This document shows, in pieces, positions 36,347 to 44,697 of a DNA stretch of 64,000 bases. Made by a program: the position numbers and the translations under genes. This DNA comes from Faecalibacterium prausnitzii. Its GTDB lineage: Bacteria > Bacillota > Clostridia > Oscillospirales > Ruminococcaceae. The number at the start of each line of letters is the position of its first letter. Position 1 is the first letter of the stretch. The stretch lies in assembly GCF_003324185.1 (NCBI RefSeq), contig NZ_PXUP01000001.1, forward strand, positions 186,001 through 250,000, read 5' to 3'. A model generated the notes under the pieces. That model did not search any database. It had not been told where the DNA came from and worked only from the letters and a program-made list of their open reading frames with translations.

Positions 36347-36555
36347 GATTTCCTCTCTTTTCCGCGTTTTGTGTGTCCTACAGGTTCAAAAGCATTATAA
36401 GTTTTTTCTGCGAACATTACAATGTGCGAAACGGAAATTGTTTCTTGCTGTGTGTTAAATATAAGTCCTACTATCACTGCTTTACTGCAATAAAATTTGC
36501 AAAGCCATCTTGACGCTCGCTGCAATCCATGATACCCTTTATCGCAAATCCCACC

Positions 36556-36651
36556 GAGCTTGTCGGGGCAACGCCCCTCCATCTTGCTTGCGCAAGACCG
36601 CTCTGCCGCTTAAAAGCCCCACTGGGGCTTTCATTGCTACGCAAACGCGGA
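36556..36651 (+). repeat. Copy 1 of a 95-bp repeat near oriT
   Basis: About 85% identical to 37230-37325. It holds inverted repeats GGGGC(A)/GCCCC and AAAGCCCC/GGGGCTTT. It lies in a 1.1-kb region (36347-37454) without a convincing gene; only a short open stretch ending EPDNAAAKQGQELRSV (stop at about 37042) might be a gene remnant. Confidence 0.65.
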
Positions 36652-37229
36652 CTTTCAGAAAAGTACAGAACGGCGAGGATTTATTCCCCATGAAGATTTT
36701 TACCGCCCCGCAACACACCCGATCTATTTTGCCGCCGATTCACCCGACAAAATCATCGCTGCGTTGCGTGGGCGGTATTTTTCTTTTTCACAAATAAAAT
36801 CTTATGTAGTTGTTCAATCTTCCAAAATTTGTTTTTAGTTGTTGACTGCACAACTGTAAAGTGTTATTCTTGTGCTTGAAAGAAGCAGGTTGTAGTGTCC
36901 GCACTGCGTCCGGCTTTCTTCATACTGTACCTTGAATCTTACATAAGCCGTCTGAACGAGATACTGCGCCATGACCTCACGCTTTCTGTGGGCGAGCCGG
37001 ACAACGCCGCTGCAAAACAGGGGCAGGAACTGCGTTCGGTGTGAACGGTGACCATGAGCAGGGGCTTTGCCTTTTCACACGTTTTGCTCTGCAAAATTTT
37101 CAACGTGCATTGCGGTTCGACTTCTGAAATTTTCAGTGTTGCACGGAAAGGGCGAAAGCAAGTATCGACCTGTGGCCACAAATTTTCAATGCTTGAAAAA
37201 TTGCTGTCCACTCAGTCATCCTTGTTGGG

Positions 37230-37325
37230 GCAAGCGCTTGTCGGGGCAAAGCCCCTCCATCTGCTGTCGCAGACCGCGCTGCCACTTGAAAGCCCCACTG
37301 GGGCTTTCGTTGCTACGCAACCGCG
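37230..37325 (+). repeat. Copy 2 of the 95-bp repeat near oriT
   Basis: Same inverted repeats as copy 1, located just upstream of the oriT candidate and the mobilisation genes. Confidence 0.65.
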
Positions 37326-37400
37326 GTCTTGTTGGGGAGTGCCTTCCCCAAACCCTGCTCTAGCTTCGCACCGTTGGTGCGAAAGCGGCGTGTCGTTTTA
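37326..37400 (+). other. Candidate origin of transfer (oriT)
   Basis: Directly upstream of mobC and the relaxase lie two inverted repeats: TTGGGGA/TCCCCAA at 37332-37351 and TTCGCACC/GGTGCGAA at 37365-37383. The second is followed by AGCGGCG. Position and layout fit a relaxase target; the nick site cannot be assigned by eye. Confidence 0.5.
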
Positions 37401-37454
37401 CATAGCCCTCTCCATCCCGGAGCGGGCATTTATCATTTTCACAGGAGGTCGAAT

Positions 37455-37901
37455 ATGGCTGAAATGAAAAGTACGAACGCACACGCACGAGAGAACCGCA
37501 ATGACACGCCGCGAAAACGAAAGACACACATCATCAAAGTCCGAGTGACCGCAGAGGAAAAACTGCGGATCGCATACGCCTGCAAAGAACTCCACCTCAC
37601 CCAATCCAAACTCGTCCGCCGCGTCCTGTACGGCGTGAACGTCAAGCACACCGTTGTGGTGGCGCAGGGCGGCGAGGATGCACTGGCGGCGCTTGCCGCC
37701 TTGTCTGCCCAGTGCAGCAAGGTGGGCAGCAACCTCAACCAGCTTGCACGGCACTTCAACTCCGGCGGCAAAGACACCGAGCAGCTCCGGGCGCAAATTC
37801 TGGAGGAACTGTCCGCACTCACGAACTTTCGGCTGAAAGCCGAAGAAACGGTTGGTGAACTGTATGGCAACCATCAAGCATTTAAGCTCGAAGAACTCTA
37901 A
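37455..37901 (+). CDS. mobC: Mobilisation accessory protein MobC
   Basis: 148 residues: a basic N-terminal tail, a ribbon-helix-helix-like DNA-binding segment (HIIKVRVTAEEKLRIAYACKEL), and the MobC signature near the C-terminus (SKVGSNLNQLARHFNSGGK). It helps the relaxase assemble at oriT. AGGAGGT precedes ATG 37455. The relaxase start lies inside its 3' end. Confidence 0.9.
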   Translation: MAEMKSTNAHARENRNDTPRKRKTHIIKVRVTAEEKLRIAYACKELHLTQSKLVRRVLYGVNVKHTVVVAQGGEDALAALAALSAQCSKVGSNLNQLARHFNSGGKDTEQLRAQILEELSALTNFRLKAEETVGELYGNHQAFKLEEL

Positions 37902-39426
37902 CTATGCCGCCGCCGAAAGCTATCTCACCTTTCAGCACAACGAGTACACCGGTCTGCCCATTCTGGACGAGAAGGGCAGACCCAAGCTGCGGGATTCGTA
38001 CCTGCTCGACACCCTTGAGTGCGGCGAATCTTCGTTTGCTATGGCCTGCCTGATTGCCAATCGCAAATACGGCAAGAACGGCGGGCGGGAGGACGTGAAG
38101 ACCCACCATTATATCATCAGCTTCGACCCGAAGGACGCAGTAGAGAACGACCTGACCATGGAGCGGGCGCAGGCCCTCGGCTTGCAGTTCTGCAAGGAAA
38201 ATTTCCCCGGTCATCCCGCCATCGTCTGCACCCACCCGGATGGGCACAACAGTGCCGGGAACATCCACGTCCACATCGTCATCGGCAGCTTGCGTGTCCG
38301 CACCGTGGAACGGCAGCCCTTCATGGACAAGCCGTGCGACTGGGAAGCGGGCAAGAAGCACCGCTGCACTTCTGCCATGCTCCGGCACCTCCGTGTCGCA
38401 GTCATGGAGATGTGCGAGCAAGCCGACCTGAACCAGATCAATCTGCTGGAAGCCCAAGGCGACCATGTTTCGGAGCGCGAGTATTGGGCGCAGCGGCGCG
38501 GACAACGCCGTCTAGACCATGCCAACGCCAAACTTGCCGCCGAAGGACAGCAGCCCACCCAGACCGTCTACCAGACCGAGCTGGACAAGCTGCGAAAGCA
38601 GATCTACGCTGTGCTGAACAAGACCACCACCTTCGAGGAATTTTCTGCATTGCTCATGCAGGAACACGGCATCGCCGTGAAGGAGAGCCGAGGCCGGTTG
38701 AGTTACTGCCCGCCCGGTCGGACAAAGTTCATCACCGCCAAGAAACTGAGCAAGAAGCTGGAAAAGGAGCAGGTGCTGACCGCCCTCTCCCAGAACATCC
38801 AGCTTGCAACCGCCATCCAGCCCGCCAGCGAACAGAAGCCGGATAAGATCAGGAAACTGGTTGACATTCAGGCGAACGTTGCTGCGGGCAAGGGCATCGG
38901 CTATGAGCGTTGGGCGAAAAAGTTCAACCTCAAACGCTGGTCGCAGACCCTGTGTCTCCTGCAGGAGAAGAAGCTGCTCAGCGAAGATGCCCTGCACCAG
39001 CGCATTGCCGAACTGCAAACCCAGCACGACGATGCACTGGCGGTGGTCAAAGACTTGGATGCCCGCATGGTCTCCCTCAAGGAGCTGCGCGGGCATCTTG
39101 TGGTCTATCGGCAGTACAAGCCTCTTGCACAGAAGCTCCAGACGGTGCGAAATCCCGCCAAGTTTAAGGAGCAGCACCGTGCAGAGCTTGCCGTGTACGA
39201 GGCCGCTTGCGCCTATTTCAAGGCCAACGGGCTCAGGACACTGCCGGACCTCAAAAAGCTGGATGCCGAATACCAGACCCTTTCCTCGGAGAAAAACGGG
39301 TTCTACACCCGCTACAAGAAAGCGCAGATCGAACTGCGTGAACTCCGCACCGCACAACAGAACGTGGAAGCCTTCTTCCGCAAGGAAGAGCGCAGCCACG
39401 CCGTACCGCAGCAGGAGGTCAAATGA
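37864..39426 (+). CDS. mobA: MOBP-type relaxase
   Basis: 520 residues. The N-terminus (MATIKHLSSKNSNYAAAESYL) and catalytic motifs match the MOBP family: His pair HHYIISFDP near residue 81 and the HVHIVIGS metal site at 135-137. The C-terminal half is a long coiled, charged region. It nicks oriT and leads the strand into the recipient; the element has no mating-pair genes, so it must borrow a conjugation machine. The start overlaps mobC; the stop overlaps a short 35-codon frame by ATGA. Confidence 0.92.
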   Translation: MATIKHLSSKNSNYAAAESYLTFQHNEYTGLPILDEKGRPKLRDSYLLDTLECGESSFAMACLIANRKYGKNGGREDVKTHHYIISFDPKDAVENDLTMERAQALGLQFCKENFPGHPAIVCTHPDGHNSAGNIHVHIVIGSLRVRTVERQPFMDKPCDWEAGKKHRCTSAMLRHLRVAVMEMCEQADLNQINLLEAQGDHVSEREYWAQRRGQRRLDHANAKLAAEGQQPTQTVYQTELDKLRKQIYAVLNKTTTFEEFSALLMQEHGIAVKESRGRLSYCPPGRTKFITAKKLSKKLEKEQVLTALSQNIQLATAIQPASEQKPDKIRKLVDIQANVAAGKGIGYERWAKKFNLKRWSQTLCLLQEKKLLSEDALHQRIAELQTQHDDALAVVKDLDARMVSLKELRGHLVVYRQYKPLAQKLQTVRNPAKFKEQHRAELAVYEAACAYFKANGLRTLPDLKKLDAEYQTLSSEKNGFYTRYKKAQIELRELRTAQQNVEAFFRKEERSHAVPQQEVK

Positions 39427-39530
39427 ACAACACTCTGACGGATCGATGTGTGAATAAACCCAACCTCACCCACGCCCCTCACCGGGCTTCGTCCTTTCGC
39501 CTGTACCCCACCCATTGGGACGGAGGGTAG
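39423..39530 (+). CDS. Short 35-codon frame between relaxase and primase
   Basis: Starts MNNTLTDRCVNKPNLTH. Its ATG overlaps the relaxase stop and its stop lies at the ribosome site (GGAGGG) of the primase gene. It may be a coupling or leader peptide. No function is recognised. Confidence 0.35.
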   Translation: MNNTLTDRCVNKPNLTHAPHRASSFRLYPTHWDGG

Positions 39531-39615
39531 CTCCTCTGTCTTTTCGGACGTAAAAAGCGCCATCTCGACCCGGCAGGCAGCGGAGCTGTACGGCTTCGCC
39601 GTAAACCGGAACGGC

Positions 39616-40071
39616 ATGATGTGCTGCCCCTTCCACGGGGATAAACACCCCAGCATGAAGGTAGACAGCCGTTTCCACTGTTTCGCCTGTCAGGCGGATG
39701 GCGATGTGATCGATTTTGTCGGCAGACTTTTTCAACTTTCTCCCTACAAGACTGTGGAAAAGTTGAAGAACGACTTCGGCATGGCACTTGCCGACGGCAA
39801 GGTGCGGCTTGCTTCCTACAGACCGCCCACCGTTCGGCAGCAGCTGCTGGACTATTACCGCTGTCTGCAGCGTTGGCGGGTCCGATATGCACCGCAGTCA
39901 CCCACAGAAGAACTTCACCCCTGCTTTCTTGAAGCGATAAAGAACCTTGACATCGTTGAATATTATCTGGACTGTTCGGTGCTCCCGGACCCGCAGACCG
40001 AAAACGAGCTACGGAAGTATTGGGAGGGATTGCATGAGCGACTGGAAAAAGAGGAACGAAGATTGGCGTGA
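39616..40071 (+). CDS. CHC2 zinc-finger primase-type protein (start uncertain)
   Basis: The frame has the CHC2 zinc-binding primase motif: CCPFHGDKHPSMKVD and FHCFACQADGDVIDFVGRL. Family members begin about 30 residues earlier, and the conserved part (SVFSDVKSAISTRQAAELYG) is indeed encoded upstream in the same frame from 39529. That part has no ATG, GTG or TTG at the expected place behind GGAGGG. Either a non-standard start or a mutation of the start codon is implied; 39616 is only the first ATG. It acts with the following helicase in element replication. Confidence 0.75.
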   Translation: MMCCPFHGDKHPSMKVDSRFHCFACQADGDVIDFVGRLFQLSPYKTVEKLKNDFGMALADGKVRLASYRPPTVRQQLLDYYRCLQRWRVRYAPQSPTEELHPCFLEAIKNLDIVEYYLDCSVLPDPQTENELRKYWEGLHERLEKEERRLA

Positions 40072-41380
40072 TGAGGACGAACTGGAAGAAGAGGAAGAAT
40101 GCGAATGCCCTTGGGTAGACAGCAAGGGCAAAGTGCGTGAAACCGCTTACTGCCAGTACCTTTTAGAGAAGCATCCCATGATGTGCCTGAAACAGAAGCT
40201 GTTTGACCAGAACGGCGAGGTAGACGAGGACGCACTGATCTACGAAGTCCACAGCGACCTCCGTGACTTTGTGCTCGACAACCTTGCCAAGAAGGAAAAG
40301 CAGGTTCTGGACGCACTCCGTATCGAAACCTATACCCCTGAATGGAAACCCCAGCTTGACCGCATCCATCTCCAGAACGGAACCTACTTTCTGGACGAGC
40401 GGGGCTTTGTGCCGGAAAAGGAACTCTGCCTGAACCGGCTCCCCGTGGAATACCAGCCCGATGCCCCTGCACCGACCAAGTGGCTGGAATTTCTGGACGG
40501 TCTGCTCATCCCGGAGGACATTCTGACCTTGCAGGAATATCTCGGCTATCTTCTGATCCCGTCTACCAAGGCGCAGAAGATGCTGGTCATGACCGGCAAG
40601 GGCGGCGAGGGAAAATCCCGCATCGGCTTGCTGCTGAAGAAGCTGTTCGGGGAAGCCTCTCACTCCGAATCCATCCTCCGCATCGAAACGAACCGCTTTG
40701 CCAGTGCAAATCTGGAGTACAAGCTGGTCATGGTCGATGACGATCTGAATATGGTGGCTTTGCCCGAAACACGGAACATCAAGTCCATCGTTACCGCTGA
40801 AGACCGTTTGTGCATCGAGCGGAAAAACAAGCAGGCTGTCCAAGGCTTGCTGTACGTTCGTTTCATCTGCTTCGGCAATGGCAACCTTGTGGCTGCTCAC
40901 GATGACAGCGACGGCTTCTGGCGCAGACAGATCCTCATCACGGTGAAAGACCGTGACCCTGCCCGAGTGGATAACCCGTTCCTCATCGAAGAGTTGTCCG
41001 AGGAGCGACCCGGCATCCTGCTGTGGATGCTGGAGGGGCTACACCGTCTGCTGGCGAACCGCTATCAGTTCACCATCAGCGAGCGCTCCATCCAGAACCT
41101 TGAAGCAGCCATGGCGGACAGCGATAACCTGACCCAGTTCATGCAGGCCAGTGCGTATGTCCGCTTCAAGCCCGACACCGAGGAACGCTCCACCTATCTC
41201 TACCGCGCCTACACCAAGTGGTGCGAGGATAATCTGGAATCGCCTGTTCCTCAAAAGAAGTTCAGCCAGTTCCTGCTGAAAAATGCAGGGAAGTATGGCC
41301 TGACCTTTTCCAAGCACATCGAGGGAAAGTACCGCGGCTTCCGGGGCGTATGCGTCCACCCCGCCTTTGCTGCGGCATAA
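40034..41380 (+). CDS. P4-type primase/helicase protein (DUF5906-like)
   Basis: 448 residues: an acidic N-terminus, then a superfamily 3 helicase-like core with Walker A TGKGGEGKSRIG, Walker B LVMVDDDLN, and the motif C-like FICFGNGNLVA. A winged-helix-like C-terminus follows. Such proteins start replication of phage P4-like and mobilizable elements. ATG 40034 overlaps the end of the CHC2 gene and has GGGAGG upstream. Confidence 0.88.
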   Translation: MSDWKKRNEDWRDEDELEEEEECECPWVDSKGKVRETAYCQYLLEKHPMMCLKQKLFDQNGEVDEDALIYEVHSDLRDFVLDNLAKKEKQVLDALRIETYTPEWKPQLDRIHLQNGTYFLDERGFVPEKELCLNRLPVEYQPDAPAPTKWLEFLDGLLIPEDILTLQEYLGYLLIPSTKAQKMLVMTGKGGEGKSRIGLLLKKLFGEASHSESILRIETNRFASANLEYKLVMVDDDLNMVALPETRNIKSIVTAEDRLCIERKNKQAVQGLLYVRFICFGNGNLVAAHDDSDGFWRRQILITVKDRDPARVDNPFLIEELSEERPGILLWMLEGLHRLLANRYQFTISERSIQNLEAAMADSDNLTQFMQASAYVRFKPDTEERSTYLYRAYTKWCEDNLESPVPQKKFSQFLLKNAGKYGLTFSKHIEGKYRGFRGVCVHPAFAAA

Positions 41381-41412
41381 AACACACGAAAAGTGAAATT
41401 CTCCCGCCCTAC

Positions 41413-41621
41413 GCGCCCTAAAGCCATGGTTTTGACTTGTTATCGCTGTTTTCTCCGGGCGCGTATCTGCCCTTTCCGGGCGGATGCAGGGCGGCAACAC
41501 GCCCTTCGGGGCGGGAGAGAAGGCAAGATGCGCCCCAAAAGGGCGCATACAATTCAGCCATGCGCCCCATAAAATCAACACAGAAAGGTACTTTTGTGTG
41601 GTTTGGGGCGCGTGGGGCGCG
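41413..41621. other. GCGCCC-rich origin candidate
   Basis: The gene-free 41381-41757 stretch contains seven GCGCCC/GGGCGC sites on both strands: 41413, 41457, 41530, 41541, 41562, 41605 and 41614. One pair forms a palindrome with AAAA between. Repeats next to a P4-like helicase gene are the expected form of its replication origin. Confidence 0.5.
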
Positions 41622-41757
41622 TAAATTCAAGTTCTCGCACTTTTTTGGGTTGCTGCTTCGGGTCAGGAGCGGCAGGCCCTTACATATTTACCGGCCCACA
41701 GGGTGCAGCTCAACCGGAACTGCGCCGGGTCTGGAGAAGTGCAAAGGAGACATGCCT

Positions 41758-42057
41758 ATGACGAATGTCCGCAAAAATTCCGCTAAACTGACCCGCGAGG
41801 ACTTGAAAATCGCGCCCGAATCTCCTACAATGGAATTGTCCGAAACCCCTGCCGTAGAACCTTCTGACCAGACCAGAAAAACCGTCCGACACGCCCCGCT
41901 TGTCTACCGGGTGGAGGAGATTGCCCAGCTTTTGGCGATCTCCAACCGTGCTGCGTACAACCTGTGCAACACCACGAAGGACTTCAAGGTGATCCGCCTC
42001 GGTACCAGCATCCGGGTAAGCAAGCAGAGCTTCGATGATTGGTTTGCAGCGGTCTGA
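41758..42057 (+). CDS. xis: Excisionase-type helix-turn-helix protein
   Basis: 99 residues; the C-terminal half (YRVEEIAQLLAISNRAAYNL...VIRLGTSIRVSKQSFDDWF) is the excisionase fold and closely resembles the protein at 25617-25907. I prefer ATG 41758, which is correctly spaced from AAGGAG, over ATG 41752. Int follows after 14 bp. Confidence 0.87.
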   Translation: MTNVRKNSAKLTREDLKIAPESPTMELSETPAVEPSDQTRKTVRHAPLVYRVEEIAQLLAISNRAAYNLCNTTKDFKVIRLGTSIRVSKQSFDDWFAAV

Positions 42058-42071
42058 GGGAGGGAACATCT

Positions 42072-43475
42072 ATGGCATCTATTCTCAGGCGCGGAGATTC
42101 CTACTCCGTTCGTTTCAAATACAAAGACCATGCTGGCCGGATCTGTGAAGGCTGGGAGAGCTTCAAAACCAAGAAGGAAGCGCAAGACCGCAAGATCTCG
42201 GTAGAGAAAGAACTCTTGGACGGTACGTTCCTCATACCCGATGCAATGACGGTAGCGGAAATGCTGTACAAGTGGCTTCCCATTCAGTCCAGCAAGCACA
42301 AGTGGGCACCCAAGACCTACACCCACACGGTAGCCATGATCCAGAATCTTGTCGTGCCCTATCTCGGCAAGAAACAGATTCAGAAGGTTCAGACGTATGA
42401 CCTTGAACAGTTCTACGCCACTTTGAGCCGGACACCGCGCGGACTGTATAAGCAGGGTGTCAAGCAAACGCTCACCGACAAACAGAAGCGGCAGTTTCTG
42501 ACGGGTGCTTCCATCCGGGAAGTCCACGCTATGCTCAAGACTGCTTTTTCCTATGCCGTTGAGTGGGGTCTGCTCCTTAAGTCACCGATTCCGAGAGAAG
42601 CCCCGAAATCGACCTCGGAAGAACGTGCTATCTGGGACGAAAAGACCATGCTTGCTGCGTTGCAGACCATGACCGACCCCACGCTCCACCTCGCTGTCCA
42701 TCTGAGCATGATTCTCTCGCTGCGTGTCGGAGAGATCCTTGGCTTGCAGCCGGGAGACATCGACTTCGATGCAGCGGATGGACGTGGGACCATCACGGTC
42801 GGCAGGAGCTTACAGCGCACCGAAAAGGCTGCACTGGAAAAGACCGACCCGAATCAGATCTACCACATCTTCCCCGACCAGCGTGAGGGCAGCAGCTCCG
42901 CACTGGTGCTGAAGAAGCCGAAAACCAAGAAATCCAGCCGCACCCTTTATCTGACAAGACCCTTGAAGGAGGAACTGCTGGCTTGGCTGGAAAAGCTCCG
43001 TCAGGACGAGCTTGCCATGGATGGCAGATATCGCAACTGTGGCCAGCTCTTCCGCCTGCCCAACGGTATGCCTGTTGCCCCGGAAGCCCTTTCTAAATGG
43101 TACCGCACTTGGCGTGCAGAGCACCCGGAGTTTGAGAAGATCGTGTTCCACGGTCTGCGCCACTCCAGTGCCACTTACCAGTTGATTGAATCCGGCGGCA
43201 ACATTAAAGCCGTGCAGGGCAACACCGGTCACGCCACCACCGGCATCCTGATGGACACCTACGCCCACACGCAGGACAAGCCCCGGTTGGAGCTGGCTGA
43301 GAAGCTGGAAGCAGACTTCTATTCACAGGACATCAGCTCCCCCAAATCCGGCTCTGTGCCGGTAAAAGAAAATCTGCCGGACAGCATCCAGATCACCCCG
43401 GAAGGGATGCTGAAAGTTGTCCGACAGATGAACCCCGAGCAGCGGCGTGAGTTCACCCGCCTGCTGTTCGCCTGA
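42072..43475 (+). CDS. int: Tyrosine-type site-specific integrase (element 2)
   Basis: 467 residues with the same three-domain plan as the integrase at 25923: N-terminal arm-binding (SILRRGDSYSVRFKYKDH), core-binding domain, and catalytic residues Arg218, HGLRH at 360-364, and Tyr397. Identical numbering shows the two are sister integrases, which explains use of the same tRNA target. GAGGGAGG precedes ATG 42072. The gene ends 116 bp before the att site. Confidence 0.94.
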   Translation: MASILRRGDSYSVRFKYKDHAGRICEGWESFKTKKEAQDRKISVEKELLDGTFLIPDAMTVAEMLYKWLPIQSSKHKWAPKTYTHTVAMIQNLVVPYLGKKQIQKVQTYDLEQFYATLSRTPRGLYKQGVKQTLTDKQKRQFLTGASIREVHAMLKTAFSYAVEWGLLLKSPIPREAPKSTSEERAIWDEKTMLAALQTMTDPTLHLAVHLSMILSLRVGEILGLQPGDIDFDAADGRGTITVGRSLQRTEKAALEKTDPNQIYHIFPDQREGSSSALVLKKPKTKKSSRTLYLTRPLKEELLAWLEKLRQDELAMDGRYRNCGQLFRLPNGMPVAPEALSKWYRTWRAEHPEFEKIVFHGLRHSSATYQLIESGGNIKAVQGNTGHATTGILMDTYAHTQDKPRLELAEKLEADFYSQDISSPKSGSVPVKENLPDSIQITPEGMLKVVRQMNPEQRREFTRLLFA

Positions 43476-43511
43476 AAAAAGTATGGAAAAAACGCTCACG
43501 ATGCACAGAAT

Positions 43512-43577
43512 GCAGACAATGCAAGGAAAAACACGGCTTTCCCGCCGGTGTGCAAAAAGTGTGCAAAAGTGTGCAGA
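43512..43577 (+). repeat. Right copy of the 57-bp repeat with integrase arm-type sites
   Basis: 43512-43568 matches 11719-11775. Three tandem 10-11-mers (GTGTGCAAAA type) start at 43547, 43558 and 43568, just inside the right att copy. Confidence 0.6.
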
Positions 43578-43581
43578 GCCC

Positions 43582-43629
43582 CAGAAAAAGGAAAATCCCA
43601 CGATGAATCTTGCGATTCTTCGTGGGATT
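43582..43629 (-). terminator. Terminator of tRNA-Lys
   Basis: Minus-strand hairpin (ATCCCACGA ... TCGTGGGAT with inner GAATC/GATTC and a GCAA loop) followed by TTTCCTTTTT. It is part of the duplicated att region. Confidence 0.8.
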
Positions 43630-43675
43630 TTGGTGCGCTCGAGGGAGCTCGAATCCCTGGCCCTCTGATTAAAAG
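43591..43675 (+). repeat. att site, right copy (85 bp)
   Basis: 83 of 85 positions match 27421-27505. This copy overlaps the 3' part of the intact tRNA-Lys gene, so it is the chromosomal side of the attachment site. Confidence 0.9.
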
Positions 43676-43706
43676 TCAGATGCTCTACCGGCTGAGCTAC
43701 GAGCGC
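43631..43706 (-). tRNA. tRNA-Lys (UUU)
   Basis: 76 nt including an encoded CCA. The acceptor stem GCGCTCG/CGAGCGC, D-loop AGCTCAGCCGGTAGAGC, anticodon loop CTTTTAA, and T-arm GGGATTCGAGCTCCC are all intact. Its 3' end is the integration target of the two neighbouring integrases. Confidence 0.97.
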
Positions 43707-43811
43707 ATATTCTGCGGCAAAACAATACCGCCGAATAATATTACCACAATTGGCTGCAAAAAGCAAGAGCGACACCTAAAAAAGCGGAAATTTCAGTTTT
43801 ATACAACAAAG

Positions 43812-44438
43812 TTACTCAAAAAACCTTTGCGCCCGGCGCTGCAGCAGCTCCACCAGCAGGCCGGTATAGATGCTGACCATCGAGGGCGTCTCGCCCAGCT
43901 CCATGGCCTTGCGCTGGGGCAGGTCGGCTAAGCGTCCCTTGTACAGGCACTTCAGCTGGGGCAGCAGGGGGTAGTCGTTGGGGTGCATCAGGGTGCTGTC
44001 CTTGGGCAGCGCCAAAGCGCCGCTTTGCTCCAGCACCTCACTGACAAACTGGGAGCAGAAATAATGCCGGCGGCGCTGCCAGCGGATATGCAGCCCGCAC
44101 AGGATCAGCCCCAGAATATTAAAGCTGTACTCCTCGCTGTGGCGCATGAATTCCTCGGCGCGGTGCAGGGCGTGGGAATAGGCCTCGTCGGACACCTCCA
44201 GCGCATACAGCGCACAGGGGGCGTTGTCCCGCAGACGGAAAACGCCCTTGTTCAGATATTCCTTGCTGGGGCCTGCGGGGAACATGGTGTAGCCGTTTTT
44301 GCGGGTGGAGCTGTACAGGCAACTCAGCTCTGGATCAAAGGCCATGGAGGCGTGGGTATAGCTGGAACCGGTGGCGGCATAGACCAGTTTGGACAGCAGC
44401 GTGCCGGAGCGGGTGAGCAGAATGTAGATGGTTTTCAT
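43812..44438 (-). CDS. Permuted NlpC/P60-like (YiiX/YaeF-type) hydrolase
   Basis: 208 residues. His-containing LVYAATGSSYTHASMAFDP near the N-terminus and Cys-containing HYFCSQFVSEVLEQSGA later are in the permuted papain-like order. These enzymes cleave amide or ester bonds in the envelope or lipids; the substrate is unknown. I chose ATG 44438 (MKTIYILLTRSG). There is no signal peptide. It is the first core gene after the tRNA. Confidence 0.7.
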   Translation of the reverse strand: MKTIYILLTRSGTLLSKLVYAATGSSYTHASMAFDPELSCLYSSTRKNGYTMFPAGPSKEYLNKGVFRLRDNAPCALYALEVSDEAYSHALHRAEEFMRHSEEYSFNILGLILCGLHIRWQRRRHYFCSQFVSEVLEQSGALALPKDSTLMHPNDYPLLPQLKCLYKGRLADLPQRKAMELGETPSMVSIYTGLLVELLQRRAQRFFE

Positions 44439-44568
44439 GGCAGTTTCCCTTATGTCAGCCCCCGGCAAAGGGGGAAAAGTATCATCTATATACAGAACCA
44501 GCATAGCATAAGTAAGGTCCCTTTACCACTAAAACGTTTCTTCTGGCCAAAATATTGCCAAAAAGGGC

Positions 44569-44614
44569 AAAAACAGCAGCCCAAAGCTGTTTTCAGGGCT
44601 CTGGGCTGCTGTTT
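44569..44614 (-). terminator. Terminator of the frameshifted Cys-rich gene
   Basis: AACAGCAGCCCA/TGGGCTGCTGTT stem with a long loop and a T-rich tail on the minus strand. Confidence 0.7.
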
Positions 44615-44697
44615 CTCACAAGTTCTTGAAACGGTCAGCGGCACCCTGCTACAGGGGCCTCTCCATTTAGCCGTACAAAAATCGCTCTCCCCGGAAC

